This document shows positions 41,307 to 49,243 of a DNA stretch of 64,000 nt, piece by piece. The notes under the pieces were generated by a model. That model worked only from the letters and a program-made list of their open reading frames with translations, was not told the origin of the DNA and did not search any database. Origin of the DNA: Donghicola tyrosinivorans (GTDB lineage: Bacteria > Pseudomonadota > Alphaproteobacteria > Rhodobacterales > Rhodobacteraceae); contig NZ_PVTQ01000003.1 of assembly GCF_003003355.1 (NCBI RefSeq), positions 1 through 64,000 on the forward strand. The letters run 5' to 3'. The number at the start of each line of letters is the position of its first letter. The stretch's first letter is position 1. A program made the position numbers and the translations under genes.

Positions 41307-43349
41307 CTAGCCCGCCTCCCGCAGGACGTCCAGAAACGCTTCGGCAAATCGTTCGGCGCGGCGGTCGCCAAGCAGGCGCTGCATCGTGCGCGGATCGTTG
41401 GGGCGCAACTCGGCCAGTTTGGCGATCTGCGCGCTTGTACAGCTGAGCGGTTTGTCCAGCCCATCCGGTCCGCGCAGCAGCTCGGCCTGCGCCTCCATCA
41501 ACTGATCGTAAAGACTGGCAGCAGCGCGACCCGCGATTTTCCGGCGCGACGGGTGCATGGCCTGCGTTTCCGCCCCCGTGATCACCTGCAAGAAATCATC
41601 ACCGTAGCGTTCCAGCTTTTTCGCGCCCACACCGCTGATCCGCGCCATCGCATCCAAAGTCGCAGGGCGGGTCTCGGCCATCTCGATCAGGGTCTTGTCG
41701 TTGAAGACCATATAGGCGGGCATTCCGGCGGTTTCGGCCAATGCACGGCGCTTGGCCTTTAGGGCCGAAAGCAGGGGCATATCCTCTTCAGACACCATCA
41801 TCTTGATGGCGGGACGACGCGACGAGACAGATATTGTGTCTTTGCGCAGTGTGATCGACTGTTCGCCCTTCAGGATCGGGATCGCCGGATCGGTCATCCG
41901 CAGAGCCCCGTGGCGTTCGGGATCAGGGCGCACCAAGTCGTGCCCCATCATCTGGCGGAACACAGCCTGCCAGCCGCGCCGGTCAAATTCACGGCCCACG
42001 CCAAAGGTGGGCAGACCGTCATGGCCACGTTCGCGCACTTTGTCGGTGAGATTGCCGGTCAGGATATCAATCAGGTGGCCGCTGCCGAAATATTCGCCCG
42101 TGCGCAGGATCGCAGACAGGGCCTTGCGCACGGCCTCGGTCCCATCAAACGTCTCGGGCGGCTGATCGCAGAGATCACAGTTGCCACATGGCGCGGCCTC
42201 TTCGCCGAAATAGGTCAGTAGGGTCCGGCGGCGGCATTGCACAGCCTCGGCCAACCCAAGCAGCGCGTTCAGGCGGGCATGGTCGGCAAAGCGGCGTTCG
42301 GGCGGGGCAAGACCTTCGTCAATCTGGTTGCGACGCAAGCGGATGTCGTCGGCACCGAACAGGGTCAAAGTCTCAGCCGGGGCGCCGTCGCGGCCTGCGC
42401 GACCGATTTCCTGATAATAGGCCTCAATAGATTTGGGCAGGTCCGCATGGGCCACCCAGCGGATATCCGGTTTGTCGATGCCCATGCCGAAGGCCACGGT
42501 CGCGACCACGATCAACCCGTCTTCCTGTTGGAAACGGCGTTCTACGTCACGGCGGTCATCCGCCTCCATCCCGCCGTGATAATGGCAAGCGATGTGGCCG
42601 TCATCGCGCAGGGCCTTGGCGATGTCTTCGGTCTTTGCCCGCGTGCCGCAATAAACGATTCCCGAACGGCCCCGACGCGCTGCGGCATAAGACAGGATTT
42701 GGCGGCGCGGGCCGTCTTTGGCAGCAAAGGCCAGATGGATATTCGGACGATCAAAGCCGCGCAGAAAGCTGGTCGGAGCCTCACCGTCAAACAGCTTTTC
42801 CACGATTTCTGCGCGGGTTTCGGCATCAGCCGTGGCCGTGAAGGCCGCCAGAGGCACATTAAGCGCCCGCCGCAGCGCCCCGATCCGCAGATAATCGGGC
42901 CGGAAATCATGGCCCCATTGGCTGACGCAGTGCGCCTCATCCACAGCGATCAGGCGGACGCCGGTGTTACGCAACAGCCGTTCTGTCCCCATCGAGGCCA
43001 AGCGCTCTGGCGCCATATACAGCAGCTTTAACGCCCCATCGTGCAGGGAGCGAAGCACTGCATCGTTTTCTTCCTGAGAATTGCCGCTGGTCAACGCACC
43101 TGCGGCCACCCCTGCCTCGGTCAAGGCGCGGACCTGATCGCGCATCAGGGCAATCAGGGGCGAGATGACCACAGTCACCCCGTCCCGCACCAAAGCGGGC
43201 AGCTGATAACACAGGGATTTGCCCCCACCAGTGGGCATGATCGCCAGAACATTGGCGCCGTCGGTGACGGCGTCCACGATCTCTTGCTGGCCGGGGCGAA
43301 AGGCGTCGAATCCGAACACCTCACGCAGCAGGTGCTGTGCGGGTTTCAT
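41307..43349 (-). CDS. recQ: ATP-dependent DNA helicase RecQ
   Basis: This 680-residue 3'-5' helicase has Walker A PTGGGKSLCYQLPALV, the DEAH-type box AVDEAHCVSQWGHDFRPDYLRIG, motif V/VI segments FGMGIDKPDIRWVAHADLPKSIEAYYQEIGRAGRDG, a zinc site (CRRRTLLTYFGEEAAPCGNCDLC) and a C-terminal HRDC domain (about 520-600, SALKAKRRALAETAGMPAYMVFNDKTLIEMAETRP). It extends about 70 residues beyond E. coli RecQ (610). It acts in recombination and repair. The ATG at 43347-43349 gives the expected start. Confidence 0.96.
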   Translation of the reverse strand: MKPAQHLLREVFGFDAFRPGQQEIVDAVTDGANVLAIMPTGGGKSLCYQLPALVRDGVTVVISPLIALMRDQVRALTEAGVAAGALTSGNSQEENDAVLRSLHDGALKLLYMAPERLASMGTERLLRNTGVRLIAVDEAHCVSQWGHDFRPDYLRIGALRRALNVPLAAFTATADAETRAEIVEKLFDGEAPTSFLRGFDRPNIHLAFAAKDGPRRQILSYAAARRGRSGIVYCGTRAKTEDIAKALRDDGHIACHYHGGMEADDRRDVERRFQQEDGLIVVATVAFGMGIDKPDIRWVAHADLPKSIEAYYQEIGRAGRDGAPAETLTLFGADDIRLRRNQIDEGLAPPERRFADHARLNALLGLAEAVQCRRRTLLTYFGEEAAPCGNCDLCDQPPETFDGTEAVRKALSAILRTGEYFGSGHLIDILTGNLTDKVRERGHDGLPTFGVGREFDRRGWQAVFRQMMGHDLVRPDPERHGALRMTDPAIPILKGEQSITLRKDTISVSSRRPAIKMMVSEEDMPLLSALKAKRRALAETAGMPAYMVFNDKTLIEMAETRPATLDAMARISGVGAKKLERYGDDFLQVITGAETQAMHPSRRKIAGRAAASLYDQLMEAQAELLRGPDGLDKPLSCTSAQIAKLAELRPNDPRTMQRLLGDRRAERFAEAFLDVLREAG

Positions 43350-43431
43350 TGTCTGTATGGGTCATTCTGCTCGAGTGAGCGTGAATGTCCCATACTAAGA
43401 ATTGGTAAACAAGACCCCGAAGGGCCTATAT

Positions 43432-43719
43432 TTAGAGGAACAGCGCGATGTTGTTCTGCAGGATGATCCGGATCGCGATCAGGATCAGGAAGGCCACCAG
43501 CGGCGCAAGGTCCAGACCACCGGTTGCGGGCAGGAACTGGCGGATGCGGCCATAGATCGGCTCAAGAATGCGGTTCAAGCCGTCCCAGATCTGGCGCACC
43601 AGCGGCTGATAAGGGTTCAGCACCTGGAAATTGATCAGCCAGCTCATGATGATGTGGGCAATCATGATGAACCACACCACGTCGAGGATCAGCATGAGAA
43701 TCTGGTAAAGCGAAGTCAT
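43432..43719 (-). CDS. YggT family membrane protein
   Basis: This 95-residue protein has two hydrophobic segments (about 2-30, LYQILMLILDVVWFIMIAHIIMSWLI, and about 70-94) joined by NPYQPLVRQIWDGLNRILEPIYGRIRQFLP, the conserved YggT loop. It is an inner-membrane protein implicated in osmotic or envelope functions in other bacteria. AGGAC lies before the ATG at 43717-43719. The frame continues 20 codons upstream without hydrophobic character. It precedes recQ on the same strand with an 82-base gap. Confidence 0.87.
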   Translation of the reverse strand: MTSLYQILMLILDVVWFIMIAHIIMSWLINFQVLNPYQPLVRQIWDGLNRILEPIYGRIRQFLPATGGLDLAPLVAFLILIAIRIILQNNIALFL

Positions 43720-43865
43720 CGGCACGTCCTGTTCTTTTCTGTCGCCCAAAGAGGTAAGAGCCCAATTGCGAAAGGGCAAGAGCAGGCAAGTGACGCAAGG
43801 TCCGTCTTTTCTCTGCTGCGGCGCGGCGTCATGGTCTTGAGATATTCATGCCAAAGGGATTTTCC

Positions 43866-44408
43866 ATGTATCCATTCATTCGCATGGCCGCCTCTGTTTT
43901 CAAGCACCGCAAGGGTGGCGAATTCGCCATGACAGACACGCTGGAAAGCCAGCACATCTGCTGGCCGTGGGATCTGGACATGTGGATGGAGCTGAACAAC
44001 GGACGCTCGCTCACGCTGTATGATCTGGGGCGGGTGCCTTTGGCGATGCGCACGGGTCTTGGCAAGACGCTGATGGATCGCAAATGGCTGATGACCATGG
44101 CGGGAGTTACCGTGCGCTGGCGGCGCCGGGTGCGGATGTTCGACCGCGTCACCATGAAATCCCGCGCCCTGTGTTGGGACGACAAGTTCTTTTACATTGA
44201 GCAATCCATGTGGCTGAAGAACGGCGAATGCGCCAGCCATGTGTTGTACCGCGTGGCCGTGACCGACAAGAACGGCATCGTCCGCCCGCCCCGCGTGGCC
44301 GAGGCGATGGGGATCACGGACCCCAGCCCGACGCCGCCCGATTGGGTGCAAGCGTGGACTACCGCTGAAAACCTGCGCCCGTGGCCGCCGATGCAAGACG
44401 CGGGCTGA
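43866..44408 (+). CDS. Acyl-CoA thioesterase-like protein (4HBT_2/THEM6 type)
   Basis: This 180-residue protein has the hot-dog fold pattern: DLDMWMELNNGRSLTLYDLGRV (with the Asp and Asn typical of 4HBT_2 members), then VTVRWRRRVRMFDRVTMKSRALCWDDKFFYIEQSMWLKNGECASHVLYRVAV. It probably hydrolyses acyl-CoA thioesters in the cytoplasm. AAAGGGA lies six bases before the ATG at 43866. An ATG at 43848 lacks a site. It is followed after 62 bases by the MFS gene on the same strand. Confidence 0.82.
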   Translation: MYPFIRMAASVFKHRKGGEFAMTDTLESQHICWPWDLDMWMELNNGRSLTLYDLGRVPLAMRTGLGKTLMDRKWLMTMAGVTVRWRRRVRMFDRVTMKSRALCWDDKFFYIEQSMWLKNGECASHVLYRVAVTDKNGIVRPPRVAEAMGITDPSPTPPDWVQAWTTAENLRPWPPMQDAG

Positions 44409-44470
44409 TTACTCTTGCCTTGACCCTGCGAAAACTGTTCTTTCGGGTTAGACTACCGAGGAATGTCCGC

Positions 44471-45832
44471 ATGGAACGAGTTCAAGGCAACAGCGCAAAG
44501 CGTATCTGGGGCTGGTATTTTTTTGATTGGGCGAGTCAGCCTTACAACACGCTTCTTCTGACCTTCATCTTTGCACCTTACATCAAAGAGGTGATCGGGG
44601 ACGGCGCGAAGGCTCAGTCCCTGTGGGGTTTGACCGTGGGGATCGGCGGCATTCTGATTGCGATGTTCTCGCCCATTCTGGGGGCGATTGCGGACACATC
44701 GGGCCAGCGGATGCGGTTCATCTGGCTGTTCTCGGGGATGTATGTGATCGGCTCGGCGGGCCTGTGGCTGGCGGCGCCTGAGGCGATGAACCTTGGGCTG
44801 GTGCTACCGCTGTTTGTCATCGGCCTTGTGGGGATGGAGTTCGCGACGACCTTCACCAACGCGATGCTTCCCGATCTGGCCCCGCGCGAGAAGATTGGCC
44901 GCATGTCCGGCAACGGATGGGCCTTTGGCTATGTGGGCGGTCTTTTGGCGTTGGCGATCATGCTGGTGCTGCTGGCGGATAACGCGACCACGGGCAAAAC
45001 TTTTGTGGGTCTGGACCCGATCCTTGGGCTGGATGCCAGCCAGCGTGAAGGCACTCGCGCCGTCGGGCCGCTAACCGCGATCTGGTATATCGTCTTCATG
45101 ATCCCGTTCTTCCTGTTCGTGCGCGATCCGAAAGGGGCCAAGGTCTCGGCCGGCGCGGTGCGTCATGCCCTGTCCGATCTGGCGCGCACTGTGCGGCAGT
45201 TGCCTCAGCACAAGGGTCTGTTTGCCTATCTGACCTCTTCGATGATCTACCGTGACGGTCTGAACGGCATGTATGCGTTTGGCGGCGTCTATGCGGCGGG
45301 CGTTCTGGGTTGGGGCGTGCAGGACACCGGCGTCTTTGGCCTGATCGCCATCATCTCGGGCGCGCTGTTTGCATGGCTTGGCGGCATGGCCGATGAATGG
45401 CGCGGTCCCCGCCCTGTGATCATCGCCAGCATTCTGGCCCTACTGGTCGCGGCGATCATGTGTGTGCTGGTCACGCCGACCTATGTGCTTGGCTTCGCGG
45501 TGCCTGAGGGATCAAAGCTGCCCGATATGACCTTCTACCTGATCGGCGCGATCATCGGCGCAGCAGGCGGCACGTTGCAGGCATCAAGCCGGACAATGCT
45601 GGTTCACCAAGCCAACCCCGAACGCATGACCGAGGCCTTTGGCCTTTATGCCCTAGCCGGTAAGGCAACCAGCTTTATTGCGCCATTTTCCATCGGTTTG
45701 GTGACGCATCTTAGCGGCAGTCAGCAAATTGGGGTTACGCCTCTGATTGTCCTTTTTGCTGTCGGGCTGTTCCTGCTACGCTTTGTTCCAAAGAACGGAG
45801 ACAACACCGCATGGGCAGAAAATACGCACTGA
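44471..45832 (+). CDS. MFS transporter (UMF1/Atg22-like)
   Basis: This 453-residue protein has twelve likely membrane segments. The start KRIWGWYFFDWASQPYNTLLLTFIFAPYIKEVIG and the motif FGYVGGLLALAIML are typical of the UMF1 family related to fungal Atg22 vacuolar effluxers. The bacterial substrate is unknown. GAGGAATG precedes the ATG at 44471. The last 22 bases overlap the start of mepA, so the two genes are probably coupled, though a functional link is not obvious. Confidence 0.88.
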   Translation: MERVQGNSAKRIWGWYFFDWASQPYNTLLLTFIFAPYIKEVIGDGAKAQSLWGLTVGIGGILIAMFSPILGAIADTSGQRMRFIWLFSGMYVIGSAGLWLAAPEAMNLGLVLPLFVIGLVGMEFATTFTNAMLPDLAPREKIGRMSGNGWAFGYVGGLLALAIMLVLLADNATTGKTFVGLDPILGLDASQREGTRAVGPLTAIWYIVFMIPFFLFVRDPKGAKVSAGAVRHALSDLARTVRQLPQHKGLFAYLTSSMIYRDGLNGMYAFGGVYAAGVLGWGVQDTGVFGLIAIISGALFAWLGGMADEWRGPRPVIIASILALLVAAIMCVLVTPTYVLGFAVPEGSKLPDMTFYLIGAIIGAAGGTLQASSRTMLVHQANPERMTEAFGLYALAGKATSFIAPFSIGLVTHLSGSQQIGVTPLIVLFAVGLFLLRFVPKNGDNTAWAENTH

Positions 45833-46752
45833 TCGCACTGGGGTTGTTGCTGGCCGCCTGCGGCAGCCCGCCAACCCCTTCGCAGACCTCGCTAGCAACC
45901 TCTACCGGCCGCGCCATGGCCTTTGGCGCGCCTGCGGCGGGCGTTGATATTCAGGCCGTCGCCAAGAATGTCTTTGGCGCGGAGAAACATGCTTCACCTC
46001 ATCCCAGCGCATCTTTCGGGTCTTACGCCAAAGGCTGCGTTTCCGGTGCCGAGCAACTGCCCGAGACCGGCCCCACATGGCAGGCCATGCGCCTGTCGCG
46101 AAACCGGAACTGGGGCCATCCGGTAATGATCGACTACCTCAAGGACCTGAGCCAGAAGGCCGCGCGCCTGCAAGGTTGGAATGGGATTTACGTGGGCGAT
46201 ATCTCCCAGCCCCGCGGCGGGCCGATGCTGACCGGTCACGCCAGTCACCAGATGGGACTGGATGCGGATATCTGGATGCTACCCACAACGCGCCTGAACC
46301 TGAGCGCTGCCGAACGGGAAAGCATCTCTTCCATCTCGCTGCGGCGTTCTGCGGGTGCGTATACCAACGACAGTTGGACGCCCCAGCATCATGAACTGCT
46401 GAAGGCGGCAGCCTCGGACCCCCGCGTGGCGCGAATTTTCGTTTTCCCCGGCGCCAAGGTGAAGATGTGCAATGATGAAAAGGGCGACCGCAGCTGGCTA
46501 CGCAAGATCCGGCCGTGGTACGGTCATCACTACCATTTCCACGTGCGCCTGACCTGTCCTGCGGGCGTTGCGGGCTGCGTCAACCAAGACCCGCCCCCCG
46601 CCGGAGACGGCTGTGACGACGCGCAGGCATGGGTGAACAACATCCTGAACCCGCCGCCGCCGGACCCCAATGCGCCCAAGCCCAAACCCAAGCGCGAGAT
46701 CCGCATCGCGGACCTGCCGGGCCAGTGCGCGGCTATCCTCAGCCCACGCTGA
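45811..46752 (+). CDS. mepA: Penicillin-insensitive murein endopeptidase
   Basis: This 313-residue protein has a lipoprotein signal (LGLLLAACGS, Cys17), so it sits in the envelope. The M74 zinc site is visible at His146 and Asp153 in GHASHQMGLDADIWML, and at the late HHYHFHVRLTCP cluster. RNRNWGHPVMIDYL is also conserved. It cleaves D-alanyl-diaminopimelate cross-links in peptidoglycan. E. coli MepA is soluble in the periplasm, whereas this one appears lipid-anchored. A Pro-rich tail (PPPPDPNAPKPKPKREI) precedes the end. The start lies within the MFS gene, with CGGAGA upstream. Confidence 0.93.
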   Translation: MGRKYALIALGLLLAACGSPPTPSQTSLATSTGRAMAFGAPAAGVDIQAVAKNVFGAEKHASPHPSASFGSYAKGCVSGAEQLPETGPTWQAMRLSRNRNWGHPVMIDYLKDLSQKAARLQGWNGIYVGDISQPRGGPMLTGHASHQMGLDADIWMLPTTRLNLSAAERESISSISLRRSAGAYTNDSWTPQHHELLKAAASDPRVARIFVFPGAKVKMCNDEKGDRSWLRKIRPWYGHHYHFHVRLTCPAGVAGCVNQDPPPAGDGCDDAQAWVNNILNPPPPDPNAPKPKPKREIRIADLPGQCAAILSPR

Positions 46753-46767
46753 CCTAACGAACAGCTT

Positions 46768-46864
46768 GCTTATAAGGGGCGACTCCCCTTATGAGCCGTC
46801 CGTTCGCCGCCCCAAAAGCGGCGCGAGTTGCCGTCACCTTCGACAAAAAACGGACTGAAAAGCT
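46768..46864 (+). promoter_or_regulatory. Structured leader before the queuosine-precursor transporter (candidate riboswitch)
   Basis: Stem 1: 46768-46779 pairs with 46785-46796 (12 pairs, one G-U, five-base loop CGACT). Stem 2: CGCCGC (46805-46810) with GCGGCG (46818-46823). Long-range stem 3: GTCCGTT (46798-46804) with AACGGAC (46849-46855), which closes around stem 2 and ends ten bases before the ATG. No other good ribosome site is present, so stem 3 could block initiation. It does not fit the preQ1-I pattern that I know. Confidence 0.5.
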
Positions 46865-47491
46865 ATGACCCGAATTCTACCTGGCGTGATTGCCATGGCT
46901 GCTGTTGTGGTGGCCTCGAATGTTCTTGTGCAGTTTTTGCTGCTGGACGGACTGCTGACGTGGGGGGCCTTTACTTACCCGATCGCCTTCCTTGTCACCG
47001 ATCTGATGAACCGCTTTTACGGCGCTGCTGCGGCCCGCCGTGTGGTGCTGGCGGGGTTCGTGACAGGGGTTGCGTGCTCGCTCATTGGCAGTCAAATTAT
47101 GCTAGAGTTCGGACCCGCCGTACCGCTACGGATCGGGGTGGCCTCTGGCGTCGCATTCCTGACCGCGCAGTTGCTGGACGTGGCGATTTTTGACCGTCTG
47201 CGGCAGGGAACTTGGTGGAAAGCGCCGCTGGCCTCGACGTTGGTCGGCTCTATCATTGATACTGCCCTCTTTTTCAGCATCGCTTTCTCTGCTAAAATCA
47301 GCTTCGGAGAAAATGCTGATGCATCAACGGCTTGGGCGCTGGACCCGATGCCGTTTATGACCGCAGGGCCTGAGATGCCCCTGTGGATCACCCTTGCTTT
47401 TGCCGATTGGGGGGTCAAAATCGCCGTCGCTTTGATCGCTTTGATACCCTTTCGGGTAGCTACGCGAAACGTGACGATAAAAAGCGTCTAA
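46865..47491 (+). CDS. yhhQ: Queuosine precursor transporter (YhhQ/VUT family)
   Basis: This 208-residue inner-membrane protein has about six hydrophobic segments. FTYPIAFLVTDLMNRFYGAAAARRVVLAGFVTG is the family hallmark, followed by TAQLLDVAIFDRLRQGTWWKAPLASTLVGSIIDTALFF. YhhQ of E. coli imports the queuosine precursors preQ0 and preQ1. No tgt or que gene is in the window. The start codon is the ATG at 46865. The preceding 112 bases fold strongly, which suggests control at translation. Confidence 0.9.
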   Translation: MTRILPGVIAMAAVVVASNVLVQFLLLDGLLTWGAFTYPIAFLVTDLMNRFYGAAAARRVVLAGFVTGVACSLIGSQIMLEFGPAVPLRIGVASGVAFLTAQLLDVAIFDRLRQGTWWKAPLASTLVGSIIDTALFFSIAFSAKISFGENADASTAWALDPMPFMTAGPEMPLWITLAFADWGVKIAVALIALIPFRVATRNVTIKSV

Positions 47492-47497
47492 TTTCTT

Positions 47498-47503
47498 TTG
47501 ACA
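47498..47503 (+). promoter_or_regulatory. TTGACA box of the mini-transcript
   Basis: A perfect TTGACA lies seven bases after the yhhQ stop. At 17-18 bases spacing the sequence is ACCATCA, a poor -10, and CATAGA lies a little further on. Transcription from here would read through the tiny ORF to the terminator at 47719. Confidence 0.4.
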
Positions 47504-47562
47504 TGTCCAGAAACTGTGCCACCATCAACATAGAGAGCAACATGTTGAAAGGAGGTGGTCCA

Positions 47563-47619
47563 GTGTCAAGAAAGGTATTGGAGCGAGGTGTCGGGACAAT
47601 CAGGAGGGACACCGCCTGA
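47563..47619 (+). CDS. Tiny ORF (18 residues) with extended Shine-Dalgarno
   Basis: GTG start, peptide VSRKVLERGVGTIRRDTA (initiating residue would be Met), strongly basic with five Arg/Lys. AAAGGAGGTGGTCC (47548-47561) ends one base before the GTG. It pairs with the expected 16S rRNA 3' end over 14 positions with one G-U, far more than ordinary ribosome sites. An in-frame ATG at 47542 would add seven residues but would lie upstream of that site. I do not recognise the peptide. Confidence 0.55.
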   Translation: MSRKVLERGVGTIRRDTA

Positions 47620-47688
47620 GGCAGCCCTTAGGCGCTGAACACTCTTGGTTGGCGCAGCCCTAACCGGCCCGCCTCCTGCAACTTTCGG

Positions 47689-47720
47689 AAGGGTCACCAA
47701 GCTCGCGGTGGCCCTTTTTC
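47689..47720 (+). terminator. Intrinsic terminator of the mini-transcript
   Basis: AAGGGTCACC (47689-47698) pairs with GGTGGCCCTT (47707-47716), one G-U, followed by TTTC. Strong and correctly oriented. Confidence 0.88.
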
Positions 47721-47734
47721 ATTGCCGATTTGCC

Positions 47735-47778
47735 ACGTCTGGCCCACGTATGGCAAACGTATGGCAAACGTACTGACG
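47735..47778 (+). repeat. 11-base tandem repeat upstream of arfB
   Basis: ACGTATGGCAA occurs twice in perfect tandem (47746-47756, 47757-47767), preceded by a degenerate unit ACGTCTGGCCC (47735-47745) and followed by ACGTACTGACG. The 11-base period places each unit on the same face of the helix, as for cooperative protein binding. Confidence 0.6.
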
Positions 47779-47793
47779 TGAGAGGGTCCCCAG

Positions 47794-48207
47794 TTGCTGA
47801 GGGTTAACGATAAAATCACCATTCAGGACTGGGAACTGACCGAGCAATTCACCCGCAGCTCCGGCCCCGGCGGGCAGAATGTGAACAAGGTCTCGACCGC
47901 GGTGGAACTGCGCTTTGAGGCCGAGCGCAGCCCGTCCCTGCCCGATCCGGTAAAACGGCGCCTGAAGAAGCTGGCAGGCCGACGCTGGACGCTGGACGGG
48001 GCGCTGATCCTACGGGTGGAAGACACCCGCAGTCAGGCCCGCAACCGCGACATCGCCCGCGAACGGCTGGTGGACCTGATCCTGAAAGCCACAGAAGTCC
48101 CCAAACGCCGCATCGCCACCAAACCCACCAAAGGATCGGTCCGGCGGCGTCTGGAGGCGAAGAAGCAGCGTGGGGAGGTTAAGGCTCTGAGGGGGAAGGT
48201 GGAGTAA
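47794..48207 (+). CDS. arfB: Alternative ribosome-rescue factor ArfB (peptidyl-tRNA hydrolase)
   Basis: This 137-residue protein has the catalytic GGQ at 26-28 (RSSGPGGQNVNKVSTAVELRF) as in release factors, and a long basic C-terminal tail (KRRIATKPTKGSVRRRLEAKKQRGEVKALRGK) that in E. coli ArfB (YaeJ) enters the empty mRNA channel. It frees stalled ribosomes. The only plausible start is TTG at 47794, with GAGAGGG about ten bases upstream. No ATG lies in the right place. Initiation at TTG may keep levels low. The tandem repeat lies just upstream. Confidence 0.92.
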   Translation: MLRVNDKITIQDWELTEQFTRSSGPGGQNVNKVSTAVELRFEAERSPSLPDPVKRRLKKLAGRRWTLDGALILRVEDTRSQARNRDIARERLVDLILKATEVPKRRIATKPTKGSVRRRLEAKKQRGEVKALRGKVE

Positions 48208-48274
48208 GACAAGGTTGCAATTCTATCAAAGAGATAATCTATTACATTAACCACGAAAAAGAGAGTTGGTTAAT

Positions 48275-49243
48275 ATGCTTTCGGAAATGCTCTCAAGAAT
48301 TGCCTCAGAATATGGTGAGGAGAGGAAAAAACCTTTCACAGGCAGCGAATTCGCAAACTTCATAACCCATGATTTGGCGACTGAGGCAAAGAAGCAAATT
48401 TCGCTTTGGCCGTTTGATTTGCGCCTGAAATCGTCAGCAGGAAATTCACAATGGGCAGCGGTTCCCTGGCTAGCATTCTTCGACCCATTGATAACGACGA
48501 GTGCACAGCACGGCTTCTACGTCGTTTATTTGATAAACCCATACTCAAAGAAGATTTTCTTGTCCTTCAACCAAGGAACAACGGCCATCTACAATGAGTA
48601 CAAAGAAAAGAGGGGCCGAGAGGTTCTGAAAAACAGGGCCTTAGAGATAAGAGCCCGTCTTCCAGAATATACCAGAATGTTCAGTGAGCATCCCATCGAG
48701 CTCGGTTCAGATACTCGTTTGCCGGCTGGATATACAGCAGGACATGCATTTGGACGATCCTATGACGCCTACGGCGTAGGCGACGTGCAGCTACTGGATG
48801 ACCTCAGAAATATGCTAGATGCATATCAGCTGCTGATTTCCAGAGGTGGGACTACGCCATCTGAAGTCCTGGCCGAAGAAGCTGAAACCACCGATATAAT
48901 CGAAGCCCGCAGATATTCAGTCTCTCGTAGAATTGAGCGCGCACCCGGCGTACGAGGTAAAGTTCTACGCCTACGTGGTGATACTTGCGAAGGCTGCGGC
49001 ATGAAGCCGAAGGCAGATTATCGGTATCGCGGACCTTTGGACAACACTCCATTGGATGTGCATCATGCGAGACCAATTAAGGAACTCAAAGAAGGTGAAG
49101 AAAAGCGCTATAGGATCCCAGAGGACTTTTTAGTTCTATGCCCAAATTGCCACCGAATGATCCATAAGCAAGATGATCCATCTGACTTGGAGCGATTGAA
49201 GCGGCAGATCTCTTTTAAATTCTCTAGAGAAGTCCTGTATTAA
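48275..49243 (+). CDS. MrcB_N-domain HNH endonuclease (probable restriction or defence nuclease)
   Basis: This 322-residue protein is clearly lower in GC than its neighbours, a sign of transfer. The N-terminal part (about 1-190) matches the MrcB_N/DUF3578 domain: [63 protein letters not shown]. The C-terminal part is an HNH nuclease with zinc Cys238, Cys241, Cys289 and Cys292, His263-His264 in LDVHHARPI and [10 protein letters not shown]. Related domains recognise or cut modified DNA, so a modification-dependent restriction role is plausible. AAGAGAG supports the ATG at 48275. No methylase is near. The stop overlaps the pncB stop by four bases. Confidence 0.85.
   Translation: MLSEMLSRIASEYGEERKKPFTGSEFANFITHDLATEAKKQISLWPFDLRLKSSAGNSQWAAVPWLAFFDPLITTSAQHGFYVVYLINPYSKKIFLSFNQGTTAIYNEYKEKRGREVLKNRALEIRARLPEYTRMFSEHPIELGSDTRLPAGYTAGHAFGRSYDAYGVGDVQLLDDLRNMLDAYQLLISRGGTTPSEVLAEEAETTDIIEARRYSVSRRIERAPGVRGKVLRLRGDTCEGCGMKPKADYRYRGPLDNTPLDVHHARPIKELKEGEEKRYRIPEDFLVLCPNCHRMIHKQDDPSDLERLKRQISFKFSREVLY

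Larger units (their letters stand above)
47530..47720 (+). ncRNA. Candidate small transcript of about 190 bases with tiny ORF
   Basis: The unit runs from shortly after the TTGACA box to a strong terminator. It has an extended Shine-Dalgarno (47548-47561), an 18-codon ORF, a CAGGAGG (47601-47607) that is exactly complementary to CCTCCTG (47672-47678) later in the same RNA, and a TAACC/GGTT pairing near 47648-47665. The 5' end is only estimated. It could be a small mRNA, a dual-function RNA, or a regulatory RNA that interacts with ribosomes. Confidence 0.45.
47492..47793. other. 302-base interval between yhhQ and arfB
   Basis: This stretch holds no large gene. It contains, in order, a TTGACA promoter-like box, a tiny ORF with an extended ribosome site, an intrinsic terminator, and an 11-base tandem repeat, each listed separately. 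It forms the high-GC left border of a region that turns AT-rich after 48.2 kb. Confidence 0.6.

Noticed and set aside
46768-46864. Intrinsic terminator of mepA as the full explanation of the yhhQ leader
   Set aside because: The main hairpin is followed by GC-rich sequence without a T run, and further pairings reach the yhhQ start. A terminator role is still possible but would not explain the long-range stem.
47530-47720. Known small RNAs (4.5S SRP RNA, 6S RNA, tmRNA) for the mini-transcript
   Set aside because: None of their recognisable core sequences, such as the SRP GGAA tetraloop domain or the tmRNA tRNA-like ends, is present.
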